Notes: generated from the letters alone by a model not told the origin. DNA of 64,000 nt from Vicia villosa (GCF_029867415.1 NC_081183.1:147370798-147434797), one strand, 5' to 3'; counted from the first letter of the stretch, positions 32,771-44,620 are shown. Numbers and translations: made by a program.

Positions 32771-33490
32771 GGTGCGGTGAGTGTGGAGAAGATGCCTTCA
32801 ACAAAGTATGAGATTGGAAAGTTCACCTAAGTGAACAATTTCGGTCTGTGGCGCTTGATGGTGAAAGTCCTACTGGTTCAGCAGGGTTGTTTGAACGCGT
32901 TGAAGGGAATGACGGCTATGGACGACGCGTTAACGGAAAAAGAAAAGATGACCATGATAGAGAAAGCCTACAACGCAATTTTGTTGAGCCTTGGTGATAA
33001 GGTTCTTCGACAACAAATTGGTGCAATGAGCGTGGAGAAGATGCCTTCAACAAAGTATGTGATTGAAAAGTTCACCGAAGTGAACGATTTTGGTCTGTGG
33101 CACTTGAAGATGAAAGTCCTACTGGTTCAACATGGTTGTTTGGAAGCGTTGAAGGGAGCGACGACTATGGACGATGCGTTAACGAAAAAAGAAAAGACGA
33201 CCATGATAGAGAAAAAACACGGCACGATTTTGTTGAGCCTTTGTGATAAGGTTCTTCGACAAGTATCAAAGGAGATGACGACATCAGGGTTATAGTGAAA
33301 CTTGAAAGTTTGTACATGACCAAATCGCTGGTAAATCAACTCTACCTGAAGCAAGCATTGTATTCATTCAAAATGATTGAAGGCAAAGTGTTGGCTGAGC
33401 AGTTGGATATGTTCAACAAGCTGATTCTTGATCTTAAAAACATTGATGTGATAATCGATGATGAAGATCAAACGTGGCTGTTTTGGCTAA
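32771..33490 (+). pseudogene. copia gag remnant with an in-frame tandem duplication
   Basis: Translation from ATG 32791 gives MPSTKYEIGKF, a stop, then NNFGLWRLMVKVLLVQQGCL, the typical start of a TNT-like copia gag. The same 249 bp (83 codons) is repeated in tandem: 32771-33019 and 33020-33268. The second copy reads on through LRQVSKEMTTSGL into a frameshift, then LESLYMTKSLVNQLYLKQAL and LILDLKNIDV. It stops matching at about 33490, where sequence from the tandem array's MITE begins. Lesions are the TAA at 32828-32830 and a frameshift near 33290. Confidence 0.75.
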
Positions 33491-33920
33491 TGCAGTGTAA
33501 AAACTTGGTTAATGCAATAATGAAGTTGATTAATACACGTCCGTACATGAACAACGTCGTCCTTAATTTTAAAAATAAAAATAAAAATAAAAATAAAAAT
33601 AAAAATAATTATTTTATTTTAAAAAACACTGTTCAGCGTATAAATATGGTGTAAATGTTTGGTGTAAGAATACCATTTCTCATACATTATATATCTATAA
33701 TAAAAACATTCGTTTTTTTTTTGTCAGAAATGCCCAATATTGTAATGATGAGTAGACAAACACATGAGACATATGCCAACATGTTGACTTGCGTATCACA
33801 ATCCACATACCTTAATACGCGCGTCGCACATAAATACTACACTGTACTTAAATACAAAATTTAGTATTCGATACATACTGATACTATATATAACTGAAGC
33901 CTAAGTACTATAGTGCCATG
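33490..33920 (+). repeat. leftmost partial array unit (MITE end and intergenic part)
   Basis: From about 33490 the sequence is the right part of the 355-bp MITE-like element found in every array unit (ends at about 33681), then the same intergenic DNA that precedes the At4g22030-like copies (for example AGTATTCGATACATACTGATAC). It is interrupted by gypsy LTR sequence at 33921 and resumes at about 39258. Confidence 0.75.
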
Positions 33921-36470
33921 TGTAACATCCCGATTTTTATTAATAATTTTATTAATTATATTAGTAATTATATTATTTGGTGTTTTTAATAATTACTTAT
34001 TTATTTAGTTATTATGTGATATAATAATTATTTAAGTATTTAATTATTTGAGTGTTTGTGTTTGACTTGATTGAGTTATTAGAGAGATATAACTAAATGG
34101 GCCTAAGTGATAGAAACATAATGGATGGATTTGTGGGTTAAGCCCAATTGACATAAATGAGATAGTAAGAGAAGGTTATGGTTTTAGAGGATACTATTTT
34201 CATTTGGGGGAAAAGATAGGAAGAAGAGAAAAGAGGCAAAAGGGAAGAGAACAATGGTGGAAGAGAAAAGCTAGAAGAAACCCCATTTTCGCAGCAAGTT
34301 TCAGCATTGAGTCACCTTAGCAAAACGGATGTATCTCTCAATGCAACTGTTGGATCGTCGCGTGGTTTTGACACAACGTTCCTGACTTATAGAGGTAAGT
34401 TCTGACCGGAGCGATTTTGATTTTGAGGGTTTTAAATTCGCTTGATAAGCTGGTTTCCGAAGTGGTTTTTAGGTGTGTCTCCAAATTATGTTTGAAGGAT
34501 TTATTTTGGAGAAAAGCTTAGAGCTATGGTGAAAGAGTCCATATTTGCCAAGGTAAGGGTGGGGTTCTTTCATGCTAAAGGGTTGTATGATAGTATGTTA
34601 TGGTGGGTTTAATTCTATACTTTGATATCCATGTTCTTCTATGTTGCAATTTTGGATATTTGATGATTTGTTGGAATGTGATGATATAAATGTGATAAGT
34701 TGTGTGCAATTGATAATCTATGTGTATTAGAATGTTGTGTTTGTTATGGGTAAACCATTGATAGTGAAATAATGAGTTTTGTTGTAGAATTGGAAAATAA
34801 TGGAATAGAAATATAATAGTTGAATTGAAATTAATATAGTGCGACATTAATCGGTTGATTAAATTAAATAGTAGAATTAATTTCAATAATTCTAATTAAT
34901 TGGAATATACTTAGACTTGGATAAATTATTTGGTTTATCGGTAAATTACGGTATCTTGAGAAATTGACCGTAATTCTGTTTTGGTTGAATATTCAAGTTG
35001 AGAATAATATATTGTTATGCGTATGATGTTGTTTTAATAATTAACATTATTTCTAATTGATTTAGTTGATGATTGAAAGTTGATTTGATTTACTTGATAT
35101 ATTGGCATATTGAGATTATTTTGAGAATTGACCAAAAATTGTGATTTCAGTTTGGATGCCTTTGTTGCGAATAATATTGTGATTGCCAATATGATTATTA
35201 TTGTGCACTGTTATGTGATTAACCTTATGGTATGAATCCTAGCTAATTGTCGTTAGTTTAGTGGGTTATGATGATAATTGCGATGACTGTGTTAATATGT
35301 GAAATTGAATAACTGTGCCGATGTGCCGAAACATGATGATAATTGTAATGATCTTGATGATATGTGAATTGTATATTTGTGACGATTTTGTGAATACGTG
35401 ATGTTGTATATATTTGTGAGGATGATTTTGTGACTAAGTGAAGATGAAATATTACGGTGACGTGAATTACCTCGTATAAATGGTAATTGATTGTGATATA
35501 GGCTTATGCCTTGTGACAATATGTGATTGTGATGAGTATGCTGTGTTGTCTTGTTTGTCGAGTCACATTTCATATGCATACTCTGTGACGGCCTGGATTG
35601 GCAAACTAGTAACGAAGGCTTATGCCTTGTGCCTCTGAATTGGGCAATTGGTGATGGGGGCTGAAGCTCCGATTGGTACCACATGCATATGCATAGTTTG
35701 AGTCGCATTCGAGTTTGTATACCGAGTTGCATTCAATTCATTTTTATGATGTGTGGATGCATAGTTTGTGAAGTTGAATTCATTTGATATGGATTGTTGA
35801 TGTGTTGTAGATATGATGTACGTGAATTAAACATATATGATGAGACTGTGAATATATATGTATTAATGATATATGTGTATACGTTGGAATATATGAGCCA
35901 TGTTGTTGTCGTGATGCAAATTGCTTATATTGAGAAGTGGTGAATTGTGTATGATATTATCTTGCTATATCTATTATCATACTTTCCTTTACACTGTTTG
36001 ATATCTTACCCCTTCTGCTGATGTTTCCCCTACCATGGGAAATGGGCAGGTACTCAAGTATAGCTGTGGAAGTTTGTAGCTTCATCGTGTCCGGTTGGTG
36101 TGTCGCTCTGATACGTAGCACTCGGGGGTTGTCTATATTGTTGTTTCTATGTTGTTCATGTTTTAGTTGTTGAGTTCCAAATTGTATAATAAGAAGTACT
36201 ATGATGTTTGAAGTTGTTTCCGATTAAATAAGATGATTTGTTTATAAAGTCGAATGTTATGATTCCACTGCATATTAAAATGAAGTTGGTTTCTCTAAGA
36301 GCTGTTATAAGTTGTTTTGCGCTTCTCTGAGATTAAAGTGCTATGTATTTGTTTATGAGTTGATTATATGAAGTAAATGTGATATCCCAAATGCTTGTTG
36401 ATAGTTTTTAAAATACTCTAATTTCTCGCATGATATTTTCAGATTAATGAGTATGTCAGATTTAAACCAT
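33921..36470 (+). repeat. gypsy (chromovirus-like) LTR A, missing its 3' end
   Basis: Begins TGTAACATCCCG and shares organisation and several blocks with LTR B, such as GACGGCCTGGATTGGCAAAC (about 35587), GATGGGGGCTGAAGC (about 35653) and CTCTGATACGTAGCACTCGG (about 36105). Many other parts differ strongly. The expected GTGTTACA end, primer site and coding region are absent. The 3' limit is approximate. Confidence 0.6.
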
Positions 36471-36616
36471 GTTGAGTTCGGTCGTTTCGAAGGAATAGTA
36501 GTTAGAGTGTTGTCAAACACAACATGGGGACCGGAAAGTTGGAAACTAGAACGAAGTTAAAGATGGTGGTATCGGATGAATTTTCGAGGACGAAAATCTT
36601 TTAAGTGGGGGAGAGT
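36471..36616 (+). other. residual gypsy interior with polypurine tract
   Basis: About 150 bases of non-LTR sequence ending in a phrase of the type GAATTTTCGAGGACGAAAAT and AAGTGGGGGAGAG (36603-36615), the standard pol-end and polypurine tract arrangement before a chromovirus 3' LTR. Confidence 0.65.
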
Positions 36617-39257
36617 TGTAACGCCCGGAAATTTGATTATTCGCTTAATTTAGACGTTTGGAATGTTTAGTGGAATTTTCGTATTTTGGGATGATTTAGT
36701 GGGTATTAGTTCGGGATAGCGGATCGATAACTAATTGAGATTTTTAATATTAGAAATATTATTAGAGTGTCGGTTATTATTTTGGGAATTTTCAGAGCAA
36801 ATAAAATTAGATCGTAAAATAAGAGTTAACAAGTAAATTGGGAGTTTTAATAAAATAAATTAGATGGGCTGAGTGTTATGTTGTACGTGTAATTTGGTTT
36901 TGGTCCAAATTGGAAGAATTGAGAAGTGAGGATACAACTAGGTTTTTAGAAACTTAGTAACATAACATTTGGGAAAAAAGAAGGACGGCAGAGAGAAGAG
37001 GAAAATTGGAAATGAAAAGAGATATAAGAATCATGCCATGAAGAGAAAAACGAATGAATTACGTGAAGCTGGAAAGCTTGGATTCGACCGGAATTGTAGA
37101 GCGGACTCCGAATATAAGGTAAAGGTGGGGTTCTTTCTCTATAAACGGGGATATGATGGACCGTATGTGGGGTTTAGGGAATTAATATTATCTCTGTGTA
37201 TTGGTATAATTTTTGGTGTTTGTGAGGTTGCTATGTGAATTTATCTGGAAATCGTATGTGGAAACTGTTGCTGTGTGGTATTTGAGTTGCCCGTGTTGTT
37301 TGAGAAATTAGATGAAATTGAAAATCTAATCGATGAATAATTGTCTGTGCTGTGAATGAATTAGTAATGTTGTGACCATTAATTTTTCTGAGATTAGAAT
37401 TGTTGATTAATACTGAAAAATTTGAGGGGACGGGGCCTTTAATAGAAGGGACGGACGTCCTTGCATTGAAAAGAGAGTGGGACGGCCCACACAAACCTGG
37501 GGCGGGCGCCCTTGTGCAATGGAGAGTCCCCTTTTGCGGGACGGTGGATACAGTAAGTGAGGGGGGGGGGCTTAATAGGTGTGTATACTTGTTGAAAATA
37601 GAGTATTGTTAATTATTATATGAAGGTTATGTTAAGACATATTTCTTGCCCATATATAAAGTGATATCATGCTGTCAGTGTTTTACCCTTATTGGTATAT
37701 GGTTATCACTATGAAGTCTTAATAAACTATAATTTAGAATATTGTTTTATAAAGGAAAAAGTAGATTTCCTAGGAAACAAAATACTCACATAGATAATCC
37801 TATCCTGACAGTAAACCAAATGATTTAATGTGGCTATATTATAAAATTGTTTATGGTAGAGGTAATTACTAATTGCAGAACCAATATATACGTACATACA
37901 TGGTAGAGAGTTAATTAGAAGCATAATTTGGTAACAGGTTTGCACCTGTCGGTATAACAGTTTAGCATAGTAAATTTGAATTAACAGGACCGCATTCCAA
38001 AGGTATACCATTAGCAGATCCATAAATAAATATTAGACGGAAAAATAAATAGCGGTTAGGATGATATTCGGGGTGTCCGGAAATTAGACAGAAAAATAAA
38101 TAGCGGTTAGGATAATATTCGGGGTGTCCGAAATTAGTCCGTTAGTCGTTGTTTTGTGATGCGACGTGTTTTCTTTTGTGAATGTTGTGAAGTATTGCGA
38201 TGTTTGTGTGAATTATCTGTGATGAATTATTGTTGTTGATTTGTTGTGTGATATAATACGATATTGCGATGAGTTTTTGTGAATTATTGCGAAGTGCATG
38301 ATTTAAGGTGACGATTGTTTATCCATAATTATTGATATATTTTGGCGATGTAGGCGAATGCCTTTGTGACGATGTTTGGCGACGTGTTTGTGATCTGTTG
38401 CATTTCATCAGTATTTCATGATTTGCATGTTTTAGCGACGGCCTGGATTGGCAAACAGCGACGAAGGCTTATGCCTGTTTTGATGCCTCTATTATCTGGC
38501 AATTGGCGATGGGGGCTGAAGCCCTGGGTACCACATGCATGTGCATTTGTTAGAGTCGCATTTCATTTGTGTGATTATGATGTCATATGGTTTGATGTGT
38601 GAATTTATGTGACTTGTTGGGAACTTTGAATATGATCTTATGTGAGATATTGTGATTTGTGTTGTTGATTGGAACAGTGAAGTAAACTAGACGGTAATGA
38701 TTATACCGTAAGGCGATAATTATTATAACTTGAACCTGAATATACTGTTTATCATCACCCTGTTTATATTGTTTGATATCTCACCCTTTTCTTTTGTTTC
38801 ACCGTTACCTTTATACTGGTAACGTGCAGGTGATAGCTTGATGAAGATTTAGACGCTGTGAGTTGAGTCGGTGGTCGCTCTGATACGTAGCACTCGGGGG
38901 GATAAATGCGTGTTTTAATTATTTGTTACTTGCTAAATTTTTAGTGAAGTTTTATTGTTGAATTGTAGCCTAAAGCTATATTGCGAAGACGTTATGATTA
39001 AATTGAAAATTGTGAAGTTTTGTGAATCCGCTGCGAGATTAAATAATTTTGTTTAATAAAGTGATTTCGAGGATTAAATTAAATGTTATAATTGTCGTTT
39101 TAATTATATGTGCTATGTATCTATGATGAAGGCATGAACACCGAAAATGATTTAAATGACGAAATGTGACATCTCAATTGTTGATAAAAGTTTTGAATAA
39201 CTCTGATTTTTTGTTATAATTATCGAATAGTTTATCGGGTAGAATTGGGGTGTTACA
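36617..39257 (+). repeat. gypsy (chromovirus-like) LTR B, complete
   Basis: 2641 bp from TGTAACGCCCGG to GGGTGTTACA, so the ends form the short inverted repeat TGTAAC...GTTACA. It directly follows the polypurine tract. A 51-bp tandem duplication is at about 38033-38131. Flanking DNA is array sequence on both sides of the A-B composite, but no target duplication is visible. Confidence 0.7.
38033..38131. repeat. 51-bp tandem duplication in LTR B
   Basis: Two adjacent copies of a segment containing AAATAAATAGCGGTTAGGAT and TATTCGGGGTGTCCG, differing at about three positions. Confidence 0.85.
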
Positions 39258-39510
39258 TTAGTGATTGGAATGTTATTTAAGTATTCACATACGTTAGCAT
39301 GACGGTTATTCCATTTCCATTCCATGACTCCAATTATTTCAACAGACAAGAAAATGAGTCAATGTCATGACATACGCAAATATGTTAAGGTTTTTAAGGT
39401 TAACTTGTCTCGTATCTAGCACCTTCTTTCCTATTTCGTTATTATTATAAATATATGCAGTACTTTCTTAATCTTCATTCAAAACACTAATCAACACAAA
39501 ATCTTGCACC

Positions 39511-39899
39511 ATGATTTCATTACAATCATCATCGCTACCTAATTGTTCATCTTTCTCTCCTTGTCTATCATTCAATCGAATCAAATGCGGTATCAATTTC
39601 CCAAAACTACCAAGAATTTCCTTATTCTCAGATCAAAAAGCATCTAATAAAATTATTGTAATTAAGGAAAATAATATTGACGAAAATTTATATAATTCTA
39701 CAAATTCTAACATTCCTACTATTAAACTCTATGCAATCTTAGAAACAGTTTGCGACAGAATTGAAATGCATAACAATATAGGACAACAACGTGACAATTG
39801 GAACATTCTTTTATGAAACTCAATCAACATGATAACACTCACAGCTTCAACCATGTTTGCTAATGCATCTTGTTCTGAATCCGAAGATAAACCTCTTTT
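39511..39899 (+). pseudogene. unit 1 At4g22030-like 5' fragment
   Basis: Begins MISLQSSSLPNCSSFSP and keeps the family block IKLYAILETVCDRIEMHNNIGQQRDNWN. An in-frame TGA at 39814-39816 (TTA to TGA in the Leu-Leu codons before NSINMITLT) truncates it to 101 residues. The family sequence ends at CCTCTTTT (about 39899), where minus-strand gene sequence starts. TATA-like sequence (TATAAATATATGC) lies about 65 bases upstream. Confidence 0.85.
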
Positions 39900-39989
39900 C
39901 AGCAACCTGTATTTCAAATTTATAAGATAGCTAGTAAATAAGCAAAAAAATAATAATATTAAACATTTAAAAATAAAGAGTTAGATTAC

Positions 39990-40766
39990 CTCATGAACTT
40001 TTTCTTTTAGTGATTGAGATTTCATGTACTCAAGTGTCTCACAACATAGGGTTATTCCCAGCTTTACTACGGAAGAGAACTTTTTCAAAAAGCTAAAAGC
40101 CTAATTTTAAAAGATTGTTGACAAGTTTGCGTGAAAATCCGCTAAATCATCTAACCTGTATAACTAAAAGTTATTACCCATTCATATAAAAAAGTTATTA
40201 CCAATTGATATAACTAAAGAAAATTATACCCCTGGCCTTTCCATGTCTTTGATTTATCCATTAATTTAAGAATCTTCTAGTAATATTCTTCTTCCTTGGG
40301 GGTTGTTTTATCGATGACCTTGAAAAGCATTGTATATATCTCGAGCACGGAGTGCAAAACATTAGCCACGTCCTCACTGCTTTTCAACTTTTTTAATACA
40401 AGATCTCCCTTATTTTCGAAATCATGTAAATCTTCCCGAGCCTCTAAACACTTCAAGAAAGTAACTAAGTGTTGTAACTCTAATTTGTCACGTTTATGAG
40501 AGCTCATAATAAGCTTCAAGACCTTTAATAACTCATTTATACCCCGTTTACTATACTCTGATGTGCGCGGTTTAGTTAATAGTTTAAAAAGAAAGGTCAT
40601 GCAATCGTCAAGAAAACAGTCAAATTTGGTTTTTTCATCTGTGTCTGTGAGCTGCGTCAAAAATGGTTCAATGTATTCGGTAACACTTTTGAAAAGCCCG
40701 CTAGTATCAGATGACTTTAACTTAGCTAAAAGTTGTGTGTGAATAGACATTGGTAGTATCGTTAAC
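39990..40766 (-). pseudogene. unit 1 minus-strand gene, exons 2 and 3
   Basis: Exon 2 (40766-40230) starts after a TTGCAG acceptor; coding starts at ATG 40750 (MSIHTQLLAKLKSSD). Exon 3 is 40155-39990. This copy has a TAG (40279-40277) after the residues EEEYY, where other copies read on as KKFLKLMEK, so it is truncated to about 157 residues from MSIHTQ. The predicted protein is alpha-helical and charged, with no domain I recognise. Donor and acceptor bases between exons 2 and 3 are intact here. Confidence 0.7.
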
Positions 40767-41587
40767 CTGCAAGAATGATTCAAGAAAAAAATTCAAACTT
40801 TTTATTACCGTTTCAAAAGAAAATGGTGGAAATACCAATGTCGTCCAAGAAACTTTTTTGAAAAGAAAATAAAGATAAACAAATGTTGAAGTTTAAGAAT
40901 CAAGAAAACTACCTTGAAGTAAAGAAAAAGGAAGAAGCTTTGCAAAGATGACAAGTAACTTCTTTTTTTCTAATCAATAGTGATAAAGTTTTGGTTATTC
41001 TCTTGTTCTGAACAATGGTGATTTTGAGTAAGAAAAATAGTGTAGGTTTCTTAAAGAGATGAGTGTTGGTGAGAAATGATTCTTTTTGTTAAAGAAAGGG
41101 TGTGGTGGAAGGGGGAAATGGCGGAGCTACTTTGTTTTGTTATAGTCTGTTAGGGAGAGAGAGAGTGTGTTGCAAGGGTTACTTTTTTTACTTTTGGTTA
41201 TCAACCTTAAGTTTAACTTTATTTTTTTCAAGCCCAAAGGAAAGCTTTATTTATCAATAGCCACATAACAATTAATTAAATATTTAATGGAACAACTCAT
41301 CTCAAATTTTCTTCATGATCGAACATTATCATCCTATGAGTATCAGCTCAAGCAAACAATAAGTAGTGTCTAATTGAAAATTAAATAAAAATCTTAATTA
41401 TATTTTTGGTCCCCCTATTTTTAACTTTCTGAAGTGTTACCCTCCATTTTAAAAGTTAGATTTCTAGTCCCTAAACTTTACTCTACTTGGGATTTTCAAG
41501 GCCCCCTCCACTTGGCTGCTTCATTAATGACGTGGCATACATAATACGCTGCTCAGTCACATTTTTTCCATTTTTAATATCTGAATG

Positions 41588-41759
41588 TGGCATTAACCAA
41601 CTTCATTACTGCATTAACCATGTTTTTAAACTGCATTAACCAAATTTGAGTAATGCTATTCTTACACCCATGAACAGTACTTTACAGTAGTCATCAAATT
41701 CGGTTAATGCAATATAAAAACTTGGTTAATGCAGTAATGAAGTTGGTTAATGTAATATC
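41588..41759. repeat. ~60-bp inverted repeat (hairpin), unit 1
   Basis: Left arm 41588-41647 (GGCATTAACCAACTTCATTA ... AACCAAATTTG) pairs with 41697-41757 (TCGGTTAATGCAATATAAAA ...). A further direct copy of the right arm lies at 41790-41850. The loop is about 50 bases. Equivalent hairpins occur near 53310, 56330, 59310 and 62300. Confidence 0.8.
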
Positions 41760-42002
41760 CAGGTGTTAAAAATAATTTTTAGCAGTCATCAAATTTGGTT
41801 AATGCAGTGTAAAAACTTGGTTAATGCAGTAATGAAGTTGATTAATACACGTCCGTACATGAACAACGTTGTCCTTAATTTTAAAAATAAAAATAAAAAT
41901 TATTATTTTATTTTTATAAAAAACTGTTCACCGTATAAATACGGTGAACAGTGTTTGGTGTAAGTATTGGTGTAAATGTTTGGTGTAAGAATAGCATTTC
42001 TC
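41648..42002. mobile_element. 355-bp MITE-like element, unit 1
   Basis: Left end GAGTAATGCTATTCTTACAC matches the reverse complement of the right end (GAGAAATGCTATTCTTACAC). The same element, always 355 bp, is at 53366-53720, 56386-56740, 59368-59722 and 62359-62713, with a truncated copy at 33490-33681. It was therefore present before the array amplified. Confidence 0.65.
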
Positions 42003-42491
42003 ATACATTATATATCTATAATAAAAACACTCGTTTTTTTTGTCAGAAATGCCCAATATTGTAATGCAGAGTAGAGAAAGACAAGAGACATATGCCGACA
42101 TGTTGACTTGCGTATCACAATCCACATACCTTAATACGTGCGTCGCGCGTAAATACTACACTGTACTTAAATACAAAATTTAGTATTCGATACATACTGA
42201 TACTATATATAACTGAAGCCTAAGTACTATAGTGTCATGCACTTATTGGAATGTTGATTAAGTATTCACATACGTTAGCATGACGGTTATTCCATTTCCA
42301 TTCCATGACTCCAATTATTTCAACAGACATGAAAATGAGTCAGTGCCATGACATACGCAAATATGTTAAGGTTTTTAAGGTTAACTTGTCTCGTATCTAG
42401 CACATTCTTTCCTATTTCGTTATTACTATAAATATATGCAGTACTTGCTTAATCTTCATTCAAAACACTAATCAACACAAATTCTTGCACC

Positions 42492-42880
42492 ATGCTTTCA
42501 TTACAATCATCATCGCTACTTATTTGTTAACCTTTCTCTCCTTGTCTATCATTCAATCGAATCAAATTCGGTATCAATTTCCCAAAACTACCAAGAATTT
42601 CCTTATTCTCAGATCAAAATGCATCTAATAAAAGTATTGTAATTAAGGAAAATAATATTGATGAAAATTTATATAATTCTACAAATTCTAACATTTCTAC
42701 TATTAAACTCTATTCAATCTTAGAAACAGTGTGCGACATAATTGAAATGCATAACAATATAGGACAATAACGTGACAATTGGAACATGCTTTTATTAAAC
42801 TCAATCAACATGATAACACTCACAACTTCAAACATGTCTGCTATTGCATCTTGTTCTGAATATGAAGATAAACCTCTTTT
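42492..42880 (+). pseudogene. unit 2 At4g22030-like 5' fragment
   Basis: Same start (MLSLQSSSLLIC), but a TAA follows at codon 13 (TGTTAACC), and a second TAA lies in GGACAATAACGTG. The fragment ends at the CCTCTTTT junction near 42880, like the other units. Confidence 0.85.
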
Positions 42881-42968
42881 TTCTGCAACCTGTATTTCAA
42901 ATTTATAAGATAGCTGTTAAATAAGAAAAAAAAAATATTAAACATTTAAAAATAAAGAGTTAGATTAC

Positions 42969-43134
42969 CTCATGAACTTTTTCTTTTAATGATTGAGATT
43001 TCATGTACTCAAGTGTCTCACAACATAGGGTTATTCCCAGCTTTACTTCGGAAGAGAACTTTTTCAAAAAGCTAAAAGCATAATTTGAAAAGATTGTTGA
43101 CAAGTTTGCGTAAAAATCCGCTAAATCATCTAAC
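42969..43134 (-). pseudogene. unit 2 minus-strand gene, exon 3
   Basis: A 166-bp exon bounded by acceptor TATACAG and donor GAG/GTAATC. Its translation is related to LDDLADFHANLSTIFSN, then FLKKFSSEVKLGITLCCETL. It has one His-to-Tyr difference from unit 4. The rest of the gene is at 43213-43565 and 52284-52472. Confidence 0.7.
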
Positions 43135-43212
43135 CTGTATAACTAAAAGTTATTACCCATTCATATAAAAAACAAAGTTATTACCAATTGATATAACTAA
43201 AGAAAATTATAC

Positions 43213-43565
43213 CCCTGGCCCTTCCATGTCTTTGATTTCTCCATTAATTTAAGAAACTTCTTGTAATATTCTTCTTCCTTGGGGGTTGTTTTATCGATGA
43301 CCTTGAAAAGCTTTGTATATATTTCGAGCACGGAGTGCAAAACATTAGCCACGTCCTTGCTGCTTTTCAACTCTTTTAATACAAGATCTCCCTTATTTTC
43401 GAAATCATGTAAATCTTTCTGAGCCTCTAAACACTTCGAGAAAGTAACTAAGTGTTGTAACTCTGATTTGTCACGTTTATGAGAGCTCATAATAAGCTTC
43501 AATACCTTTAATAACTCATTTATACCCCATTTACTATACTCTGATGTCCGCGGGTTAGTCAATAG
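43213..43565 (-). pseudogene. unit 2 minus-strand gene, exon 2 (3' part), cut by copia insertion
   Basis: Carries the LLTNPRTSEYSKWGINELLK to WKGQG part of exon 2, with an intact GG/GTATAA donor. It is interrupted after AATAG (43561-43565) by the copia element; the 5' part of the exon is at 52284-52472. The AATAG is duplicated on the far side. Confidence 0.85.
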
Positions 43566-44145
43566 TGTTAGAACAAGATTTGTTCTTATCAATTATCTTA
43601 GTTTTGATGATAACAATAATATGAATTTTGCTTAAGATAATATGGTACTCTAATCCAATGCAATTTCCCTTTCAGGAAATATATAAAGAGTACGCATAAT
43701 TCAGCGCTCAGAAGATGTGTCTCAAATGGTTCAGCATGCAACATCAGAACATGGTCTGGCAAGACATCAGAAGATGGTCGAAGCAGAATCAGAACATGGG
43801 TCTATGGAAGCATCAGAAGAACATGAGATCAGAAGCACTGAAGATCAGAAGATGGTATCACGCAACAGAAGCACTTCAAGATCAGAAGATCAGAAGATGA
43901 TATGCACCAAGCTGTTTGACTCTGATGATATTCAAACGTCGTATTCACAAACATCAGATCAGAAGGAAGTACACGTGGCAGACTACGCTGACTGACAAAA
44001 GGAACGTTAAAGCTACTAAAGGCTACGTCAGTAGACACAGCGTGAACAAGGCTCGAGGTAGTTGACAAAAGCGTATAACATTAAATGCGATGCTGTACGG
44101 AACACGCAAAGCATTAAATGCATTCAACGGTCATCTTCTCAACGC

Positions 44146-44155
44146 CTATAAATAT
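44146..44155 (+). promoter_or_regulatory. TATA box of the SIRE-type LTR
   Basis: CTATAAATAT in a typical U3 position, about 580 bases into the LTR; the 3' LTR has the same at 51611-51620. Confidence 0.6.
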
Positions 44156-44387
44156 GAAGTTCTGATGAGAAGCAATGTTACCAATTCTTAACAACTCTGA
44201 ACGAAAATAAACTTGCTGAAACGCTATTCAATCAAAGCTCAGAATCTTCATCAACTCACTACATTGCTGTTGTAATATTTTAGTGAGATTAAGCTTAAAC
44301 GATTAAGAGAAATATCACAGTTGTGATTATCGCTTTTAAGAAGCATTTGTAATACTCTTAGAATTACATTAAGTTGTAAGGAACTAG

Positions 44388-44620
44388 AGTGATCGTGTGA
44401 TCAGTATACTCTAGGAAGTCTTAGCAGTTGGCTGAGCAGTTTGTAACTAGAGTGATCGTGTTGATCAGAATACTCTAGGGAAGTCTTAGGAGTGAACTAA
44501 GCCTAGAGTGATCGTGTTGATCAGTAGACTCTAGAAAAGTCTTAGAGGGTATCTAAGCAGTTGTTCCTGGAGTGATCAAGTTGTGATCAGAAGACTCTGG
44601 AAGACTTAGTTGCGGACTAA
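44388..44620. repeat. four degenerate ~60-bp repeats in the LTR
   Basis: Each copy contains a form of CTAGAGTGATCGTGTTGATC followed by ACTCTAG and AAGTCTTAG. The outer TAGAGT/ACTCTA parts are self-complementary, so each repeat can form a small hairpin. The same block is in the 3' LTR (about 51853-52085). Confidence 0.8.

Larger units (their letters stand above)
40767..42491. promoter_or_regulatory. divergent intergenic region, unit 1-2
   Basis: Contains exon 1/leader of the minus-strand gene (donor AAG/GTAGTT at about 40912), a short GA repeat (41153-41168), a GGTCCCCCTA...CCTCCATTTTAAAAG segment common to all units, a 60-bp-arm inverted repeat, a 355-bp MITE-like element (41648-42002) and a TATA box about 60 bases before 42492. 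Genes point away from it on both sides, so it would act as a bidirectional promoter region. Confidence 0.7.

Noticed and set aside
37400..37570. GC-rich patch with GGACGG...GGGCGGGCGCCC in gypsy LTR B as a gene exon
   Set aside because: Lies inside the LTR, with a G-run and no sustained frame; treated as LTR sequence.
40296..40499. Plus-strand 67-codon frames in the array (also at 55002)
   Set aside because: Antisense to exon 2 of the minus-strand gene, with no independent support.
43715..44068. Frames inside the SIRE-type LTRs (61, 92 and 79 codons, also in the 3' LTR)
   Set aside because: Identical in both LTRs, repetitive in 'TCAGAAG' phrases and within U3; no sign of coding.
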